NCBI GenBank assembly: GCA_905235395.1
Contig: CAJOLN010000020.1
Location: 1 to 33,126 of the forward strand
Reading direction: 5' to 3'
Source: an uncultured Synergistales bacterium
GTDB lineage: Bacteria; Synergistota; Synergistia; Synergistales; Aminobacteriaceae
Length of the DNA: 33,126 nucleotides
In this document: positions 16,869-25,412 of the stretch, in pieces
How the letters are laid out: each line of letters begins with the position of its first letter
Position numbering within the stretch: position 1 is the first letter of the stretch
Program-made: the position numbers and the translations under genes
The notes under the pieces: model-generated
Database searches by the model: none
Told to the model about the DNA's origin: nothing
What the model saw: the letters and a program-made list of their open reading frames with translations, nothing else

Positions 16869-18218
16869 ATGAAAAAATTTGCAGTGATTATGATTCTTCT
16901 GGCCATGTTCGCAATGCCGTCATATTCTGCTGATGATGACAGTACACCTTACATGCCATACCCGGAACAGCCTCAACCTCAGCCTAAGTCTCAGCCGGAG
17001 AAGAAGCCCGAACCCAAGAAGAGAACTCCCGCGAAGAGACCAGCTCCTAAAAAAAGAACTCCCGCGAAGAAGCCTGCACCCAGAAAGACAACATCAAGAG
17101 CACCGTCTAAACCGAATTCACTTCAGCAGGCAATAACGCTGATCAATCAGGGAAGGTACAAGGAAGCAAAACCATATTTGCTCAATGCAATTAATGCTGA
17201 TAAGAATGACGCAAACGTATGGTACTGGTATGGTGTGTGGCATGAGAAGTTAGGTTGTTTTCATGAGGCGCAGTATTACTACACGAAGGCACTTAGGATT
17301 AACCCTTCATTTGAGCCTTTATCGAGAGTAGCATATTATCCTGAAGATCCCGACAAGATTCCGTTATGGGATCCGAAAAGACCTGCGAGGGTATATCCAG
17401 TTGAGACAGGCGACAAGAATTTTACGAGAGTTCCTCCGTTTGCGCGTGACAGCACGAATTTTCCAGAAGCACCTAATGATCCGGTGATACCAAAAGTACC
17501 CGTGTATACTCCTCCTGAACCAGGAAGCACTCCGCTTGACGGCGATTCGTGGAATCCTTCTGTGTATGTTCCTCCGTCACCGAATAACCCTAATGTCAGA
17601 GAAGGAACAGAACCTGTATACATGCCTCCGCAAGGGCCTGTTGAAGCAGAACGAAGAGAGAGCATAGAGATTGATATTGCACAGAGAGCATCAGATATAA
17701 ACGATACATCATCAAACTATGACCGCGACAGAATAATACGTGCTGATTTGCCGCTGTATACTCCTCCTGCACCAGGCCAGAGGGTAACTACTCCTCCAGC
17801 TGCACCGAAAGTAACAGAACAGCCTAAGAAGTCATCAGCGACATCACAGCCGAAGAAACAGCCAGAAGTGCCGAGAAGGGTTGTACGCCAGCAGAGGAAG
17901 ACGACAGCATCACAGCCTAAAACGCAGACACGTACTCGCGTTCAAAGACAAAGTTCAGCAGCTCCGCGAACTGCATCGCCTGACGTGAGACCAGTTCAGA
18001 CACAGCCGGCAAGAACACAACCGGAAAGACAGGAAAGACCTGCACAGCCTCAAGTACAGCAGGAAATTCCACAGGTACAGATACAGCAGCCAGAACGTGA
18101 ACCTCAGAGGCAGGCACCAAGACAGGAATATTTGCCGCCTGTCGGACAATTCGCACCTGATCCGGGAACTATATCTGAGGCACCGATTCCTCCTGTTGGA
18201 CAAGGGAATCAATACTAA
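16869..18218 (+). CDS. Secreted proline-rich TPR protein
   Basis: A 449-residue exported protein (signal peptide 1-20, PSYSA). Residues 31-82 form a Pro/Lys linker with the repeated KKRTPAK and KRPAP units. Residues 84-150 hold about two TPR units (LINQGRYKEAKPYLLNAI; YTKALRINP). Between 210 and 310 a short motif recurs: Y213TPPEPG, Y233VPPSPN, Y251MPPQGP, Y297TPPAPG. The rest is Pro/Gln-rich and probably disordered, ending in a segment that repeats PPVGQ. Such an architecture suits a periplasm-spanning or wall-binding scaffold. It follows the CsgG-like gene by 7 bases and precedes the two paralogues by 17. No homologue is recognised. Confidence 0.75.
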   Translation: MKKFAVIMILLAMFAMPSYSADDDSTPYMPYPEQPQPQPKSQPEKKPEPKKRTPAKRPAPKKRTPAKKPAPRKTTSRAPSKPNSLQQAITLINQGRYKEAKPYLLNAINADKNDANVWYWYGVWHEKLGCFHEAQYYYTKALRINPSFEPLSRVAYYPEDPDKIPLWDPKRPARVYPVETGDKNFTRVPPFARDSTNFPEAPNDPVIPKVPVYTPPEPGSTPLDGDSWNPSVYVPPSPNNPNVREGTEPVYMPPQGPVEAERRESIEIDIAQRASDINDTSSNYDRDRIIRADLPLYTPPAPGQRVTTPPAAPKVTEQPKKSSATSQPKKQPEVPRRVVRQQRKTTASQPKTQTRTRVQRQSSAAPRTASPDVRPVQTQPARTQPERQERPAQPQVQQEIPQVQIQQPEREPQRQAPRQEYLPPVGQFAPDPGTISEAPIPPVGQGNQY

Positions 18219-18235
18219 CGCGAGGTGATTTAGAC

Positions 18236-18946
18236 ATGAAGAAAATATTTGCTCTGGTCTTCATGGCCATGATGTTTTGTGATTCATCTTTCGGAGCTGA
18301 ATCTATGCTCGTCAATCAGCCTGCATATCACTCAATGAACTTTTACGTTCATAAACCCGTGAATGTTCCAAGAGATTTCTATGTTACTTATGACGGCTAT
18401 TTAGTCTACAAGAATGAAAAAGGCGTATGGCATTACGGCTCTGCGGAATCAAACGGCATAATAAGAACAGGCTATGTTGTCGGTTCAGTGATTCCTTCTG
18501 TGGTGAGACTGAAGCCATATAACGCAAAAATATCTTCAGTTGCTCCGATTCTAAATACACATAATACACGTACTGAATCATACAGCGAATCGAAGTCACC
18601 AGACTGGACAGGAAACACAAACTTCATTGCAATAGGACGCTGGCAGAAGAGCGTAGACAGAATCGGTGTAACTGGCAATCCTTCAATTCCTGTTGCATGG
18701 AAGGGCGAATATCCCGAAGTGATTTATGCGTGGACAGGCGTGCGGTGGAGACAGCTTGATGCGAATGCTAAACATGTTCCGGCAATAAGCACATTAAGAC
18801 GGGAGTTGTATGATTTGACGATTGAGATTAACCGAACGAATGCACTTCACTGGACAAATAATGATTCAAGAGTTCTCGCACAGTATGCATATCAATGGGG
18901 CTATCAATGGGTTGGTCTCGTCATACCTAACGGGAGGTTACGATAA
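18236..18946 (+). CDS. Secreted protein of unknown function, paralogue A
   Basis: A 236-residue exported protein (signal peptide 1-21, SSFGA). It is clearly paralogous to the next gene product. Shared features in order are PAY..M.FYV.KP, DGY.V..N..G.W.YG, VVGSV.PS, a DW..N..F.AIG.W block, SVDRIGV, NP..P.AWKG, and P.V.Y.WTG..W. The end has an LAQ.A..WGY.W motif. The fold looks beta-rich with many Tyr and Trp residues, as in carbohydrate or wall binding modules, but I know of no family name. GAGGTGA at about 18221-18227 is the ribosome site. The TAA overlaps the next ATG by one base, so both should be made at similar levels. Confidence 0.75.
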   Translation: MKKIFALVFMAMMFCDSSFGAESMLVNQPAYHSMNFYVHKPVNVPRDFYVTYDGYLVYKNEKGVWHYGSAESNGIIRTGYVVGSVIPSVVRLKPYNAKISSVAPILNTHNTRTESYSESKSPDWTGNTNFIAIGRWQKSVDRIGVTGNPSIPVAWKGEYPEVIYAWTGVRWRQLDANAKHVPAISTLRRELYDLTIEINRTNALHWTNNDSRVLAQYAYQWGYQWVGLVIPNGRLR

Positions 18947-19695
18947 TGAAGAAAATTTTTTTGTTCGCAATTTTGTTATGTCTCGTATGCAATGAATCAG
19001 AAGCAAAACGTTATGTTACTGAACCTCTTCTTGTTCCTAACCCTGCATATTCAGGAATGACTTTCTATGTTTACAAGCCATACAACATGCCCAAAGGCTG
19101 GTACGTTACATTGGACGGTTATCCAGTGAAGCAGAATCGTGATGGTATGTGGGTATACGGGAATGCAGAAGGGCCTAATCTCGTTGCAACAAATTATGTT
19201 GTAGGATCGGTTGTGCCTTCAATGGCAGGTATCACAAAATGGATTTCAGATGTTCAGATTTCGGAGCTTCGTAAACTTCCAACAGATGAAATGTTTGCTG
19301 TACGTCAGAACGGATTCTCGCGTTCGCAATTAGCACAAGGCAAAACTCATTCAACGTATATTCCTGACTGGACATATAACCATGCGTTCATGGCCATAGG
19401 AAACTGGAAGGGAAGCGTAGACAGAATAGGAGTGCTGAATAACCCAACTGTACCGATTGCATGGAAAGGGAAAAATCCGAAAGTATTATACATATGGACA
19501 GGCAGAACATGGTATCAGATAGATGTTCAGGAATCACGAACACCAGTAAACGCAATCAGACGGGACTACGTAAACATCAGAAGATTTGTTCGAGGCTCAG
19601 GCTTCCAATGGTACGAACAGGACATGCCGATACTTGCACAGCAGGCAAAAGCATGGGGATATTACTGGCTTGGTGAAATTAGAATCACAAAATAG
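18946..19695 (+). CDS. Secreted protein of unknown function, paralogue B
   Basis: A 249-residue exported protein (signal peptide about 1-20, ESEAK) that arose by tandem duplication together with the upstream gene. It has the same ordered motifs (FYVYKPYNMP, GYPVKQN, YVVGSVVPS, AIGNWKGSVDRIGV, AWKGKNP, IWTGRTWYQ). Between VVGSV and the DW block it differs, and it carries an extra stretch with FAVRQNGFSRSQL. The two copies are well diverged at the signal peptide and middle, so the duplication is not recent. No terminator is visible after it; the AAA+ gene follows 39 bases later and may share the transcript. Confidence 0.75.
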   Translation: MKKIFLFAILLCLVCNESEAKRYVTEPLLVPNPAYSGMTFYVYKPYNMPKGWYVTLDGYPVKQNRDGMWVYGNAEGPNLVATNYVVGSVVPSMAGITKWISDVQISELRKLPTDEMFAVRQNGFSRSQLAQGKTHSTYIPDWTYNHAFMAIGNWKGSVDRIGVLNNPTVPIAWKGKNPKVLYIWTGRTWYQIDVQESRTPVNAIRRDYVNIRRFVRGSGFQWYEQDMPILAQQAKAWGYYWLGEIRITK

Positions 19696-19734
19696 AATAA
19701 CGAAAAAAATTTTAATGGAGGATTGATTCATTAC

Positions 19735-20952
19735 ATGTGTGTACTTCTCGCCTATGAAGCTCCGGCAGACAGCCTCATTGTAAGATTGAGCACGGCATTC
19801 AGCAATAATGATGCGCTTGAGATTCATATACTTTTTCACGAATTAATATCTCAGGCATACAAACATAATTACGCGTCCGGTAATATATGGCAGAACTACC
19901 TTACTCACTTCATGCTCACAAATGAAAATTTCTTCTCGCTCTCATGCGAACGAAGAGATTCACCTTCAGGATCTCTAAAGGATGTAGCATTACATGACTT
20001 TGAAGCATTCCTGAGACTGTTTAATCTGAAAAACGAACACATGCATTATGTCAATAACTTCACGGGTAATGAGGCAAACAGTTCACCCATATGTGAAATC
20101 AGCAAGGCAATAGCAGAATCAAAAACAGCAAAGAGAATTTATGACATCGTTACGAATTTCTACAAGCGTCATGGTGCAGGCAATTTAGCGTTCAATAAGG
20201 CATTCAGGTTTGACAGTGATGAAGATAAATTCGTCCCCGTACCTGATGAGAATGTAGGCGATGTAAAACTATCAGACATAATCGGCTATGAAATTCAGAA
20301 GAAAGAACTCACAGCTAACACTGAGGCTTTCATATCAGGAAGACCAGCAAATAACGTTCTGCTTTACGGTGACGGCGGCACAGGAAAATCAACGAGCATT
20401 AAGGCACTTCTGAATGAATATGCACCGAGAGGACTGCGTGCAGTTGAAATTTTCAGGCATCAGTTCAGAGATATATTGCACATAACTGAAATGCTAAGAC
20501 GAAGGAACTATTACTTTGTCCTGTTCATTGATGATTTATCGTTTGAAGAGAACGAGAGCGAGTATAAATATCTTAAGGCAGTCATCGAGGGCGGAATAGA
20601 ATCGCGTCCGGATAACGTGCTTATATATGCGACATCAAACCGCAGGCATATAGTGCGTGAAGTCTGGAAGGATCGTTCAGATATGGAACATGAGGGAGAT
20701 ATTCACAGGTCAGATACGGTTGAGGAAAAATTATCACTGGCTTCACGTTTCGGAGTTGCGATTAATTATTCGAGTCCGTCAAGAAAAACGTATCATGATA
20801 TTGTTCTGACGCTCGCGAAAAATGCAGGGCTTGATGTGAATGACAAAGAACTTCTGAAAGGTTCTGATGCTTGGGAGATAAGACACGGAGGAATGACAGG
20901 AAGAGCAGCAAGACAGTACGTAGATTATCTTCTTGGCCGAATCACTGAATAG
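19735..20952 (+). CDS. DUF815-family AAA+ ATPase
   Basis: A 405-residue cytosolic ATPase. Walker A is GDGGTGKS (212-219, K218) and Walker B is FVLFIDDLSFE (D266, D267). The N-terminal 180 residues are helical; NVLLYGDGG, EIFRHQFRDI, ATSNRRHIV (sensor 1 asparagine), and EKLSLASRFGVAINY with a downstream arginine agree with DUF815, a AAA+ family of unknown role in many anaerobes. The start ATG at 19735 was chosen because GGAGG ends at 19721; an in-frame TTG at 19723 would leave almost no spacing. It lies after the surface cluster and before gatCAB with no clear functional tie to either. Confidence 0.88.
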   Translation: MCVLLAYEAPADSLIVRLSTAFSNNDALEIHILFHELISQAYKHNYASGNIWQNYLTHFMLTNENFFSLSCERRDSPSGSLKDVALHDFEAFLRLFNLKNEHMHYVNNFTGNEANSSPICEISKAIAESKTAKRIYDIVTNFYKRHGAGNLAFNKAFRFDSDEDKFVPVPDENVGDVKLSDIIGYEIQKKELTANTEAFISGRPANNVLLYGDGGTGKSTSIKALLNEYAPRGLRAVEIFRHQFRDILHITEMLRRRNYYFVLFIDDLSFEENESEYKYLKAVIEGGIESRPDNVLIYATSNRRHIVREVWKDRSDMEHEGDIHRSDTVEEKLSLASRFGVAINYSSPSRKTYHDIVLTLAKNAGLDVNDKELLKGSDAWEIRHGGMTGRAARQYVDYLLGRITE

Positions 20953-20988
20953 AAGTGAACGTGATGACTATCTCAGGAGGTCAGAAAT

Positions 20989-21201
20989 ATGAGAACATGG
21001 GATGATTATAAAAATTATGTCAGGTCAGTAAGTCCCGAAAGCAGAGATGAAATTGAAAAATGTGAGGAACTTTCACACATATTAACTTCCGCACTTCAAG
21101 GGCTACATAACTGCGGCCTCACTATTTTCTCAGCCGGTAAAACTGCGCTGTATAATACACGCGGAAAAAAAAAAAAACATACCATAAAGGAGAGTAAATG
21201 A
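20989..21201 (+). CDS. Small protein, possibly a decayed HTH antitoxin-like gene
   Basis: A 70-residue ORF with a strong AGGAGG at 20976-20981 before the ATG. The first 35 residues (MRTWDDYKNYVRSVSPESR, then EELSHI) resemble the N-terminal helix that precedes the HTH in Xre/HigA-like antitoxins. The expected HTH is not recognisable; the chain ends in a Lys run encoded by a 13-A tract at 21165-21177. This suggests a truncated or degraded gene. A real short protein cannot be excluded, since the ribosome site is good and the stop overlaps the gatC leader region. Confidence 0.45.
   Translation: MRTWDDYKNYVRSVSPESRDEIEKCEELSHILTSALQGLHNCGLTIFSAGKTALYNTRGKKKKHTIKESK
21165..21177 (+). repeat. Homopolymer of 13 adenines
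   Basis: An uninterrupted run of 13 A near the end of the small ORF and 28 bases before the gatC start. Such a run is prone to replication slippage, transcriptional slippage and sequencing error. Confidence 0.9.
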
Positions 21202-21204
21202 GCA

Positions 21205-21495
21205 GTGAAACTCAGCAGAGAAGAAGTAAATGATATTGCACTGGAATCACGTTTGCTTCTCACAGAAAAAGAATTAGACGGAGCTGTTAAGTACATCAAC
21301 AACTTTCTTGATATTCTTGACAGCTTCAAGGAACTTGATTTGACGAACGTTGAACCTTTCAGTTTTGCGGAAGCTCTTGAATGTCCATTGAGAGAAGACA
21401 AAGTGAAGGCATTCACGAATACGCAGGGGATATTCAATGAGAGTGAACATGTAGACGGATCATATTTCAAAGTGCCGCGAATAATGGAGGATTAG
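21205..21495 (+). CDS. gatC: Aspartyl/glutamyl-tRNA amidotransferase subunit C
   Basis: A 96-residue subunit of the GatCAB complex, which amidates Glu-tRNA(Gln) and Asp-tRNA(Asn) in the cytosol. The N-terminal helix KLSREEVNDIALESRLLL and the pattern KYINNFLDILDSFKELD, NVEPFSFA, LREDKV and FKVPRIM at the end are GatC hallmarks. The start is GTG at 21205, with AAAGGAGAG at 21187-21195; the nearby ATG at 21198 is out of frame and opens only an eleven-codon ORF. GatC wraps around and stabilises GatA. It is followed by gatA 4 bases later. Confidence 0.95.
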   Translation: MKLSREEVNDIALESRLLLTEKELDGAVKYINNFLDILDSFKELDLTNVEPFSFAEALECPLREDKVKAFTNTQGIFNESEHVDGSYFKVPRIMED

Positions 21496-21499
21496 CTTA

Positions 21500-22942
21500 A
21501 TGGAATTATATAAGCTTGATTTATACGAAGCCTCAAAGGGAATCAAAGACAGAAAATTTTCAGCGCAGGAACTATTTGAATCATGCAGAGAGAGAATAGA
21601 TTCATGTGAGGGTAAGATAAATGCATTCATAACACGTACAGACAACGCAGAACCCATAACCGAGAATCCATACGGAATATTTGCAGGAGTTCCTACAGTC
21701 CTGAAGGATAACCTTTGCACCAATGGAATCAGAACAACAGCCGCAAGCAGAATTCTTGGAAACTGGAAGCCTCCATATGACGCAACAGCATGGAAGTATC
21801 TTCGTGAGGCAGGAGCAGTCTTAATGGGCAAAGTAAACATGGACGAGTTCGCAATGGGAAATACATGCGGAAATTCTGCATTCGGCCCTACGCATAACCC
21901 AAATGACATATCACGTATTCCCGGCGGAAGTTCAGGAGGAAGTGCGGCGGCAGTGAGTGCAGGATACGTACCCTTCTCACTGGGAAGCGATACAGGCGGT
22001 TCAATTCGTCAGCCTGCAAGTTACTGCGGTGTCTATGGAATGAAACCCACATACGGAATGGTCAGCAGATACGGATTAATATCATACGGTTCATCATTAG
22101 ATCAGATTGGGCCATTCGCACGGACAATCAGAGATATTCAGCTAGTGATGAGTGTACTCGCACAGTATGACCCAATGGACTCAAGTTGTTTCCGCGAGAA
22201 GAACCCTGACTTTACGCACCATGAAGACGCAAGCATAAAGGGAAAACGAATCGCACTTGTGAAAGAATTTCAGAACTTCACGTTAGACGCACCTATAGCT
22301 GAGGCCATGAAGAAGACTCAGAAAGTCCTTGAGGAGAACGGAGCAATCATAACAGAAGTATCATTGCCTGTAGTATCGAAATACGCAGTCGCATGTTATT
22401 ACGCTCTCGCAATGAGTGAAGCACACACGAATCTTGAACGTTATGACGGAGTTCGTTACGGTTACACTGTGAATGACGCAGCAGGAATCAAAGAGATGTT
22501 TGAACGTGTACGGTCATACGGATTCGGAAGCGAAGTGAAATCACGAATCATAGCAGGAACATGCTTAACTGAACCGTCAAGATGTGATGAATATTACGTT
22601 GCCGCCACGAAGGTACGCACTCTAATTGCTCAGGAATTCATTCGTGCATTCGGTGAGTGTGATTTCATTCTTCAGCCTGTTACCCCTTCACTGCCTCACA
22701 AGATAGGCGAAGAGGACGAAGATGCAATGAAAGGTTATGAGACTGACCTCTACACATTGCCGGTGAACCTGGCCGGACTTCCTGGATTATCATTCTTCAC
22801 GGGCTATGATGATTCAACAAAACTTCCTGTAGGCTTGCAGTTAATTGGCCCTCGCTGGAGTGATTCTGAAATTCTGAATGCAGGAATGATACTTGAACGT
22901 CATTTAGGCTCACCGAAAATCGCGGACGGAGGAGTGAAATAG
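21500..22942 (+). CDS. gatA: Aspartyl/glutamyl-tRNA amidotransferase subunit A
   Basis: A 480-residue amidase-signature enzyme that frees ammonia from glutamine for GatB. The catalytic triad is visible: K69 in GVPTVLKDN, the cis-Ser S144 in PGGSSGGS, and nucleophile S168 in GSDTGGSIRQP. VNMDEFAMG and TYGMVSRYGLI are further family blocks. The length is usual. The ribosome site GGAGG lies just before the gatC stop. Presence of gatCAB suggests that the organism makes Gln-tRNA(Gln), Asn-tRNA(Asn), or both, by transamidation. The gene ends 1 base before gatB. Confidence 0.97.
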   Translation: MELYKLDLYEASKGIKDRKFSAQELFESCRERIDSCEGKINAFITRTDNAEPITENPYGIFAGVPTVLKDNLCTNGIRTTAASRILGNWKPPYDATAWKYLREAGAVLMGKVNMDEFAMGNTCGNSAFGPTHNPNDISRIPGGSSGGSAAAVSAGYVPFSLGSDTGGSIRQPASYCGVYGMKPTYGMVSRYGLISYGSSLDQIGPFARTIRDIQLVMSVLAQYDPMDSSCFREKNPDFTHHEDASIKGKRIALVKEFQNFTLDAPIAEAMKKTQKVLEENGAIITEVSLPVVSKYAVACYYALAMSEAHTNLERYDGVRYGYTVNDAAGIKEMFERVRSYGFGSEVKSRIIAGTCLTEPSRCDEYYVAATKVRTLIAQEFIRAFGECDFILQPVTPSLPHKIGEEDEDAMKGYETDLYTLPVNLAGLPGLSFFTGYDDSTKLPVGLQLIGPRWSDSEILNAGMILERHLGSPKIADGGVK

Positions 22943-22943
22943 A

Positions 22944-24407
22944 ATGTCAGAACTAACATTTACACCCGTAATAGGAATTGAAATACACATTCGTCTGAAA
23001 ACAGACACGAAGATATTCTGTGCATGTTCAACAGACACAGACGCACCTGCAAACACGAATATATGTCCTGTATGCATGGGACTGCCCGGTTCACTCCCAA
23101 GACTGAATCATAATGTCGTCGAAAAGGGAATGCTCGCGGGTATGGCTCTTCATTGCACGGTACAGCCCCGCTCTTTGTTCTTCAGAAAGTCATACTTCTA
23201 TCCTGACCTGCCAAAAGGACACCAGATCAGCCAGTGTGATTTACCAGTTGTAGCTGACGGATACATAGAGGTACATGACGCAGAAGGCAAGCTAAAGAAG
23301 ATTCGAGTGAATCATTTACATCTTGAAGAGGACGCGGCGGCAATGCATCACAGTGCATCAGACGGAAGGCTTGAGGGAGCATCGACATCATACGTTGACT
23401 ACAACAGAGCAGGAATGCCATTAGGAGAAATAGTGAGTGAACCTGATATATCATCATCGGCTGAAGCAGTTGAATACGCAATGAACCTTCAGAGACGTGT
23501 ACGTTATGCCGGAGCAAGTGACGCTGATTTAGACAAGGGAATGATGAGATTTGACGCAAACGTATCACTCAAATGTTCAGACGGAAGATGGGGCAGAAAA
23601 GTTGAAGTGAAGAATATGAATTCATTTCGTGCGCTTGAACGTGCAATTGAATTTGAAATTAAGAGACAGAAAAAAATTTTGCAGTCAGGCGGAGAAGTTT
23701 TGCAGGAGACTCGTCACTGGAACGATGCGAAAGGTGTAACGAGTGCCTCACGTGTAAAAGAGTTCTATCGAAAATTCATTGTTGAACCTGATCTGCCCCC
23801 TTTAATCGTAAATCAGGAATGGATTGACCGTGTGACAGCAATGATGCCTGAAATGCCAGACGTGAGAGCAAATCGTTATGTTCATGATATGGGACTTACG
23901 CAGGAAGCCGCAGATATTCTTACTGACGACAAGGCCACAGCAGACTACTTTGAAGCATGTGTGAAAGCCGGAGCAAATCCTGTGAGGGCTGCAAACTGGG
24001 TACGAACGGAAGTATTGAGAGTTCTGAATGAGACACAGAAAAAAATTTCAGAGTTCAGAGTTAAACCAGAAGTTCTTGCGGAGATTGTGAGACGCGTTGA
24101 TGACAGGAAGCTCTCAACAACTCAGGCAAAAGAAGTATTTGATTACATGTGTGCGAATGATTGCGTACTTGATGATGTAGTGAAGAAGCTCGGCATAACA
24201 GAAGGCGGAGTAGCGGGCAATGCACTTGCTGAGATAATATCGAACGTGATTAAAGCAAATCCTGATGTCTTAGCTGAAATTCAATCGGGCAAAGACACGA
24301 AAGGGAAAAAATTCAAATTCCTTCAGGGATTGGTCATGAAAGAATCAAAAGGCCAGGCAAAACCTCAAGAAGTTGTTGAAGCATTAACAGCGGCATTGAA
24401 AAAGTAA
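22944..24407 (+). CDS. gatB: Aspartyl/glutamyl-tRNA amidotransferase subunit B
   Basis: A 487-residue kinase-amidotransferase subunit that activates the tRNA-bound Glu or Asp with ATP. The N-terminus has the GatB signature VIGIEIHIRL, CPVCMGLPGSLP and FYPDLPKGHQISQ; the Cys pairs (C..C at 27-29 and CPVC) are the zinc-site residues. HLEEDAAAMHH and DYNRAGMPLGEIVSEP lie in the catalytic core, KVEVKNMNSF follows. The C-terminal part (FKFLQGLVMKESKG) is the tRNA-binding YqeY-like tail. It ends the operon just before a strong hairpin terminator. Confidence 0.97.
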   Translation: MSELTFTPVIGIEIHIRLKTDTKIFCACSTDTDAPANTNICPVCMGLPGSLPRLNHNVVEKGMLAGMALHCTVQPRSLFFRKSYFYPDLPKGHQISQCDLPVVADGYIEVHDAEGKLKKIRVNHLHLEEDAAAMHHSASDGRLEGASTSYVDYNRAGMPLGEIVSEPDISSSAEAVEYAMNLQRRVRYAGASDADLDKGMMRFDANVSLKCSDGRWGRKVEVKNMNSFRALERAIEFEIKRQKKILQSGGEVLQETRHWNDAKGVTSASRVKEFYRKFIVEPDLPPLIVNQEWIDRVTAMMPEMPDVRANRYVHDMGLTQEAADILTDDKATADYFEACVKAGANPVRAANWVRTEVLRVLNETQKKISEFRVKPEVLAEIVRRVDDRKLSTTQAKEVFDYMCANDCVLDDVVKKLGITEGGVAGNALAEIISNVIKANPDVLAEIQSGKDTKGKKFKFLQGLVMKESKGQAKPQEVVEALTAALKK

Positions 24408-24413
24408 AAAAAA

Positions 24414-24450
24414 TTTCCCCCTTGTGATTTGGCGAGGGGGATTTTATTTT
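24414..24450. terminator. Bidirectional terminator between gatB and the minus-strand operon
   Basis: CCCCCTTG (24417-24424) pairs with CGAGGGGG (24433-24440), eight pairs with one G-U, loop of eight. On the plus strand ATTTTATTTT follows; on the minus strand AAATTTTTTTT follows, which is the stronger T-tract. Confidence 0.88.
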
Positions 24451-24458
24451 GATTTTGA

Positions 24459-25412
24459 CTAGTACATTAAGATTTTCAGAACGTAAAGCAGATTTTCTAT
24501 TTTGCTGTGATGTCCTGAGTAATCAAGTCTCCTGAAACAGGCTAATCTTTTGCTTCTCTTCCCCGTGAATATACCAATGAAATCATCAACCTGTTTTAAC
24601 TTATCGGGCATCATCTTATCTGCGTATCTATCACGGAACATAACAACTCTCTCATGAAGCTCATGAAAGAATATCCCTGCACCGCGAATCTTTCTGAAGG
24701 GTTTGCACACAAACTCTTTCAGCCTGAACATCACGCCTCCTTCATCAGAGTAACCTATTGCATTATGTTCATGCTGTCTGTATAGCATCATTGCTTCAGG
24801 AACATAGCATATCACTCCGCAGGCACGAGCATAAAGGGCAGTCCACCAGTCATGATTTACGATGAGCGTATCATAATCTCCAATGTTCTCATAAAGCGAA
24901 CGGTTAATCATTTCAGTACAGCCGTTCACAAAATTTTCTTCAAACATTGAGACCAGACTGTTATGTTTTTTCGCATTCATATCCAGAGGCACAAACTCAT
25001 GAATCACGTTCAGCTTTTCGTCAGTTACATTCATTCCCGTAAACACTAAAACAGGCTTTCCGGGATTCATTTTCTCAGCTTCCTTCATGGCTTCAAGAGT
25101 GCGTTCAATCTTCTCATTCAGCCACACGTCATCCTGATCGCAGAACATAACGTAATCAGCTTTTGCATGTTTCATTAACTGAAAGAAATTCTTTGTCGGA
25201 TTTCTGCATACGACATCGTCATGTACAACTTCAATTTTGTCTGGATATTTTCCCGCGTAATCTTCAATTATTGCCGGCGTATTATCATTTGAACCGTCAT
25301 CGCGTATGATTATCCTGAAATCTTTAAACGTCTGTGAAAGAATCGAATCTAACTGTTCAGCAATGAATTTTTCGCCATTGAAAGCGGCAAGCAGTATATC
25401 AATTTCATGCAA
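24459..25412 (-). CDS. Family 2 glycosyltransferase (rhamnosyltransferase-like)
   Basis: A 317-residue GT-A enzyme. ILLAAFNGEKFIAEQL opens the nucleotide-binding domain, IIRDDGSNDNT and the metal-binding VMFCDQDDVW (DxD type) follow, and NHDWWTAL with YRQHEHNAIG forms the acceptor region. This combination is common in rhamnosyltransferases and other O-antigen or capsule enzymes. The C-terminal 80 residues are basic and helical, probably membrane-associated. The start is a TTG directly after the nusB TAA, with GGAGG 11 bases upstream, so translation is coupled to nusB. Being placed last in an efp-nusB operon is unusual for a glycan gene; donor and acceptor are unknown. Confidence 0.85.
   Translation of the reverse strand: MHEIDILLAAFNGEKFIAEQLDSILSQTFKDFRIIIRDDGSNDNTPAIIEDYAGKYPDKIEVVHDDVVCRNPTKNFFQLMKHAKADYVMFCDQDDVWLNEKIERTLEAMKEAEKMNPGKPVLVFTGMNVTDEKLNVIHEFVPLDMNAKKHNSLVSMFEENFVNGCTEMINRSLYENIGDYDTLIVNHDWWTALYARACGVICYVPEAMMLYRQHEHNAIGYSDEGGVMFRLKEFVCKPFRKIRGAGIFFHELHERVVMFRDRYADKMMPDKLKQVDDFIGIFTGKRSKRLACFRRLDYSGHHSKIENLLYVLKILMY

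Noticed and set aside
16990-17090. CRISPR-like or tandem DNA repeat in the proline/lysine coding stretch
   Set aside because: The repeats are short, in-frame codon repeats of KKRTPAK and PAP units with no spacers.
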